From Prevotella sp. HUN102 (GTDB lineage: Bacteria; Bacteroidota; Bacteroidia; Bacteroidales; Bacteroidaceae), in assembly GCF_000688375.1 (NCBI RefSeq), contig NZ_JIAF01000004.1, forward strand, positions 1,550,001 to 1,614,000: a DNA stretch of 64,000 nt, written 5' to 3'. The first letter of the stretch is position 1; each line of letters starts with the position of its first letter. Below, piece after piece: positions 62,249 to 64,000 of the stretch. Below the pieces are notes generated by a model that made no database searches, was not told the DNA's origin, and was given only the letters and a program-made list of their open reading frames with translations. The position numbers were made by a program, and so were the translations under genes.

Positions 62249-62575
62249 CTATTCACAGCACGATGTACCTTTACATTTGCAATCCCCTAAAAAAGCTGCA
62301 AACAATTTTCGGGCAAGTTCCCAATTCTCACGGTTTATACAATACCGGACTTTTGGCGTTTCTATTTCTCCCTGAATTAACCCTGCTTCTTTCAGTTCTT
62401 TCAAATGCTGCGAAACGGTTGCTTTAGCGATAGGCAGTTCTTCGTGAATATCACCGAAGAAGCAACTATCTTGTTTTGCCAAAAAAGCAAGAATAGCCAT
62501 TCGTGCCGGATGCCCCATTGCTTTGGCAAAACGAGCAATCTGTTCCTGCTCTGCTGTGTACTGTTTCTCTTTCAC
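62249..62575 (-). CDS. arsR: ArsR-family repressor
   Basis: 108 residues, winged-helix SmtB/ArsR fold: [15 protein letters not shown], then [29 protein letters not shown] (recognition helix). Metal ligands of this kind often lie in a helix near the middle (QDSCFFGD, Cys) and here also in the Cys-rich C-terminal tail [10 protein letters not shown], typical of ArsR variants that bind As(III) at the C-terminus. It would repress its own gene and the downstream ars genes through the two operators. Confidence 0.95.
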   Translation of the reverse strand: MKEKQYTAEQEQIARFAKAMGHPARMAILAFLAKQDSCFFGDIHEELPIAKATVSQHLKELKEAGLIQGEIETPKVRYCINRENWELARKLFAAFLGDCKCKGTSCCE

Positions 62576-62600
62576 TTCAATTCTCCTTTCTTATTTGTTG

Positions 62601-62616
62601 TTCGCAAAACTACGAA
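62601..62616. promoter_or_regulatory. ArsR-type operator upstream of arsR
   Basis: TTCGCAAAACTACGAA, an imperfect palindrome with the same outer half-site TTCG..CGAA and CTACGAA as the site at 62208-62223. Confidence 0.55.
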
Positions 62617-62659
62617 CAATATTTTTAATAGCCAAATTTTACGGCATATTTTTTTCGGA

Positions 62660-62712
62660 TAGGTGCAAGGTGCAAGTATATATCTATATATATAGCTTGC
62701 ACCTTGCACCTA
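62660..62712. repeat. 17-bp perfect inverted repeat with A/T palindromic loop
   Basis: TAGGTGCAAGGTGCAAG (62660-62676) and its exact complement (62696-62712) flank a 19-base TA-rich loop that is itself nearly palindromic. Each arm holds a tandem GGTGCAA repeat. There is no T-run. Position about 200 bases from the right junction. Confidence 0.8.
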
Positions 62713-62832
62713 AGTTGAAATATTAATAATCAAACACTTGCATAATTCAAAACGAATGCGTACTTTTGAACCCAAGATAAATGGAGACAGACATCTGCCA
62801 AAAGCAGACAGAAACGCATAAAAAAGTCAGTG

Positions 62833-62850
62833 TCCAAATCGTACCCCCTT
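62833..62850 (+). repeat. Right copy of the arm-type direct repeat
   Basis: TCCAAATCGTACCCCCTT, identical to 8601-8618 and in the same orientation. Confidence 0.6.
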
Positions 62851-62898
62851 AAAAGGGTAAAGATAGATAAAATATTGATATTTAGGACTGTGAACCGG

Positions 62899-62924
62899 AT
62901 GGGTTAAAGACCCATGCGGATCAC
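62899..62924 (+). repeat. Right attachment site (attR)
   Basis: CCCATGCGGATCAC (62911-62924) repeats the tRNA-Lys end. The adjacent ATGGGTTAAAGA (62899-62910) imitates the T-arm of the tRNA with an altered loop. Confidence 0.9.
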
Positions 62925-62965
62925 GAAAGGAGGATTTCAGCAATGAAGTCCTCCTTTTCTTTTGC
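62925..62965 (+). terminator. Displaced terminator of tRNA-Lys
   Basis: AAAGGAGGA and TCCTCCTTT pair around a 14-base loop and are followed by TCTTTTG. In the empty chromosome it would lie directly after tRNA-Lys; its position right of attR supports the insertion model. Confidence 0.78.
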
Positions 62966-63133
62966 GATATACTTTCAGTTTATTTTCATTGACTTTTGTA
63001 TTATACCACTACTGTCCAAAGAAAAATTCTTGAACCTAATTCAAATTGATTATTTTCAATGAGTTACGCGAATATTATTTTTTCGAGATTTGGTTTTGTA
63101 CTTTTGCAAATCGTATTGCAAGAGGCAGAACTC

Positions 63134-63260
63134 ATGAATCAAGGAAAGACCGTATTCGCTCAAATCATGTCGCTCATACCAAGATATGAGTTCGACAAGT
63201 GCGTAAAGAGATACAACGGCAATAGACATGCCATCGGCTTCAAATGCAGAGACCAGTTTA
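63134..63260 (+). pseudogene. 5' part of an IS4-type transposase (DUF4372)
   Basis: Codons from ATG 63134 read MNQGKTVFAQIMSLIPRYEFDKC, then VKRYNGNRHAIGFKCRDQFI, which is the N-terminal DUF4372 domain of IS4-family transposases. After about 42 codons the similarity stops where the IS982-type sequence begins. A TACTTTTG -7-like box lies at 63099-63106. Confidence 0.75.
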
Positions 63261-64000
63261 TACGCCAGTTCGGGATAATAAATCTTAAAAAAGTTCCAGT
63301 TGTCTTTTATCTTCCAAATATACTGACAGCCCATCCGGTTTATTTTCAAAGAAACAATACGCCGCCAATGCCGAGCATAAGTTCATGATGAAATTATGTA
63401 TCGACCTGTGTCTTGAATGTACAAGGTTTGCCTTGTTTTTCAATAACTCATTTATACACTCTATTATATATCTCTTTCGTAGCATGATTTTATCATACAC
63501 AGGCATAAGTTTGTTTTTCATCTTTGCTTTCAGTCCGTGTACAAGATGTATTCCCTGCTCAAAGAGTCCCTCAAAGAGTTCCCGCTTGATATATCCCCTG
63601 TCTGCGAATACTTTTCCATAGAGTACTTTTGTAAAAACAGACCATACCCTTTGTTCTCTGTCATCCACGTTGGCAGGTGTAAGACAGAATGTTATGACCT
63701 CTCCTGTGTCATTGCAAAGCAGATGCAGTTTGAAGCCATGGCACCATCCCATTGTGCCCTTTCCGCTCTTGGCAAAGCCCTCAAAAACCCTATTGAAATA
63801 TCTTCTTACATTATGGCATACAGGTATCATAGTACTATCGACAAAGCTGATTCCCGTGCATTTGCCAAAGGCGTAAAGTTTCATAAAAGTAAGCATTGTA
63901 AAGAACTCCCGAGGCATAAGTTCCACAAAGCGATTGTAGGATACTGCGGTGGGAAAACATTGGGCAAGATGAACTTTCACAAAGAACAGATAATAATGTT
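63260..64000 (-). mobile_element. IS982-type insertion sequence, incomplete
   Basis: Contains the transposase gene and its right end near 63260-63280 (CCCGAACTGGCG on the minus strand). Interrupts the IS4-type gene. The other end lies outside the window. Confidence 0.75.
63285..64000 (-). CDS. IS982-family transposase, partial
   Basis: The visible C-terminal part is at least 238 residues and is open through the window edge. HYYLFFVKVHLAQCFPTAVSYNRFVELMP, FVDSTMIPVCHNVRR (DDE Asp), then GTMGWCHGFKLHLLCNDTGEVITFCLTPANVDDREQ, VFADRGYIKRELFEGLFEQGIHLV, and the C-terminal helix region with RYIIECINELLKN. These are IS982 hallmarks. The catalytic residues appear intact; the true start lies outside. 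Confidence 0.9.
   Translation of the reverse strand, partial: HYYLFFVKVHLAQCFPTAVSYNRFVELMPREFFTMLTFMKLYAFGKCTGISFVDSTMIPVCHNVRRYFNRVFEGFAKSGKGTMGWCHGFKLHLLCNDTGEVITFCLTPANVDDREQRVWSVFTKVLYGKVFADRGYIKRELFEGLFEQGIHLVHGLKAKMKNKLMPVYDKIMLRKRYIIECINELLKNKANLVHSRHRSIHNFIMNLCSALAAYCFFENKPDGLSVYLEDKRQLELF

Larger units (their letters stand above)
62576..62910. other. Right end of the outer element, non-coding
   Basis: No gene. Holds the arsR promoter/operator, the 17-bp inverted repeat at 62660-62712, a possible second palindrome (CAGACATCTGCCAAAAGCAGACAG area) and the arm-type repeat at 62833-62850. Confidence 0.5.
8458..62924. mobile_element. Integrative conjugative element (CTnDOT-like) in tRNA-Lys, about 54.5 kb
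   Basis: Bounded by the tRNA-derived direct repeat. It contains an IntDOT-type integrase gene (interrupted), a complete tra operon of CTnDOT gene order, mob genes with a candidate oriT, topB, a primase/helicase, rteC, antirestriction ardA, and cargo for arsenic resistance and defence. The tRNA-like terminator expected just after tRNA-Lys is found instead right of the second repeat, as expected for an insertion. Without the nested element it would be about 37.7 kb. Confidence 0.93.

Noticed and set aside
62660..62712. CRISPR-like or terminator interpretation of the inverted repeat
   Set aside because: Only one pair of arms, no regular spacers, and no T-run.
63056..63349. 97-codon minus-strand open frame near the IS elements
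   Set aside because: Antisense to the IS4-type transposase start and crosses the IS junction; a shadow.

Overview
The window is a piece of a Bacteroidetes chromosome, most likely Prevotella or a close relative. The support is gene content and signals: Bacteroidetes-type promoters (TTG about 20 bases upstream of TAnnTTTG), A+T-rich spacers, SPII lipoproteins, TonB/CarboxypepD receptors, IntDOT-type recombinases without the usual Arg I, and a CTnDOT-style tra operon. I could not run a database search, so all family names come from recognised motifs and gene order.

Layout. (1) 1-8470 is core chromosome: pyrH, birA and yraN on the minus strand, divergent tadA, a small exported protein, a coiled-coil lipoprotein, rsmI, tdk, an AI-2E/PerM-type permease and tRNA-Lys(UUU). 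(2) 8458-62924 is an integrative conjugative element of about 54.5 kb, inserted in the 3' end of tRNA-Lys and bounded by a 14-bp direct repeat. It carries an integrase gene, ORF6N, radC-like and ardA genes, a complete traA-Q type operon, candidate oriT, mobA, split mobB, mobC, a DUF3945 protein, topB, a primase/helicase with two HTH proteins, rteC, and a large arsenic operon. (3) A second element of 16,739 bp (about 9780-26532) sits inside the first element's integrase gene, exactly in the codons of the catalytic HxxRH box. The two integrase pieces rejoin in frame across a 14-bp repeat. This nested element carries its own pair of tyrosine recombinases, a two-gene putative abortive-infection module, relics of a conjugative element (DUF3408, candidate oriT, mobA, rteC fragments, no relaxase) and a complete ferric-siderophore-type uptake cassette (AraC regulator, DUF4374 lipoprotein, TonB receptor, two IrtAB/YbtPQ-like ABC half-transporters). 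(4) 62925-64000 is chromosome again: the displaced tRNA terminator, then the 5' end of an IS4-type transposase gene interrupted by an IS982-type element that runs off the window.

How it works together. The outer element has everything expected for conjugation, but its integrase is broken by the inner one. It should regain excision only if the inner element leaves precisely. The inner element keeps a candidate oriT and MobA but no relaxase, so it may depend on the outer element's MobB/MobC and Tra machinery. The cargo is of three kinds: iron/siderophore capture, phage defence (the putAbiC pair and an orphan HEPN-like protein) and arsenic resistance, including ArsF/ArsG-type genes and two visible ArsR operators.

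The most interesting points are the integrase-in-integrase nesting, the duplicated oriT-like loci, the twin GGTCAC-N5-GTGACC palindromes at the ORF6N gene, the split relaxase with a TGATG junction, the two unfamiliar defence candidates, and a signal peptide that seems to start at ATA.
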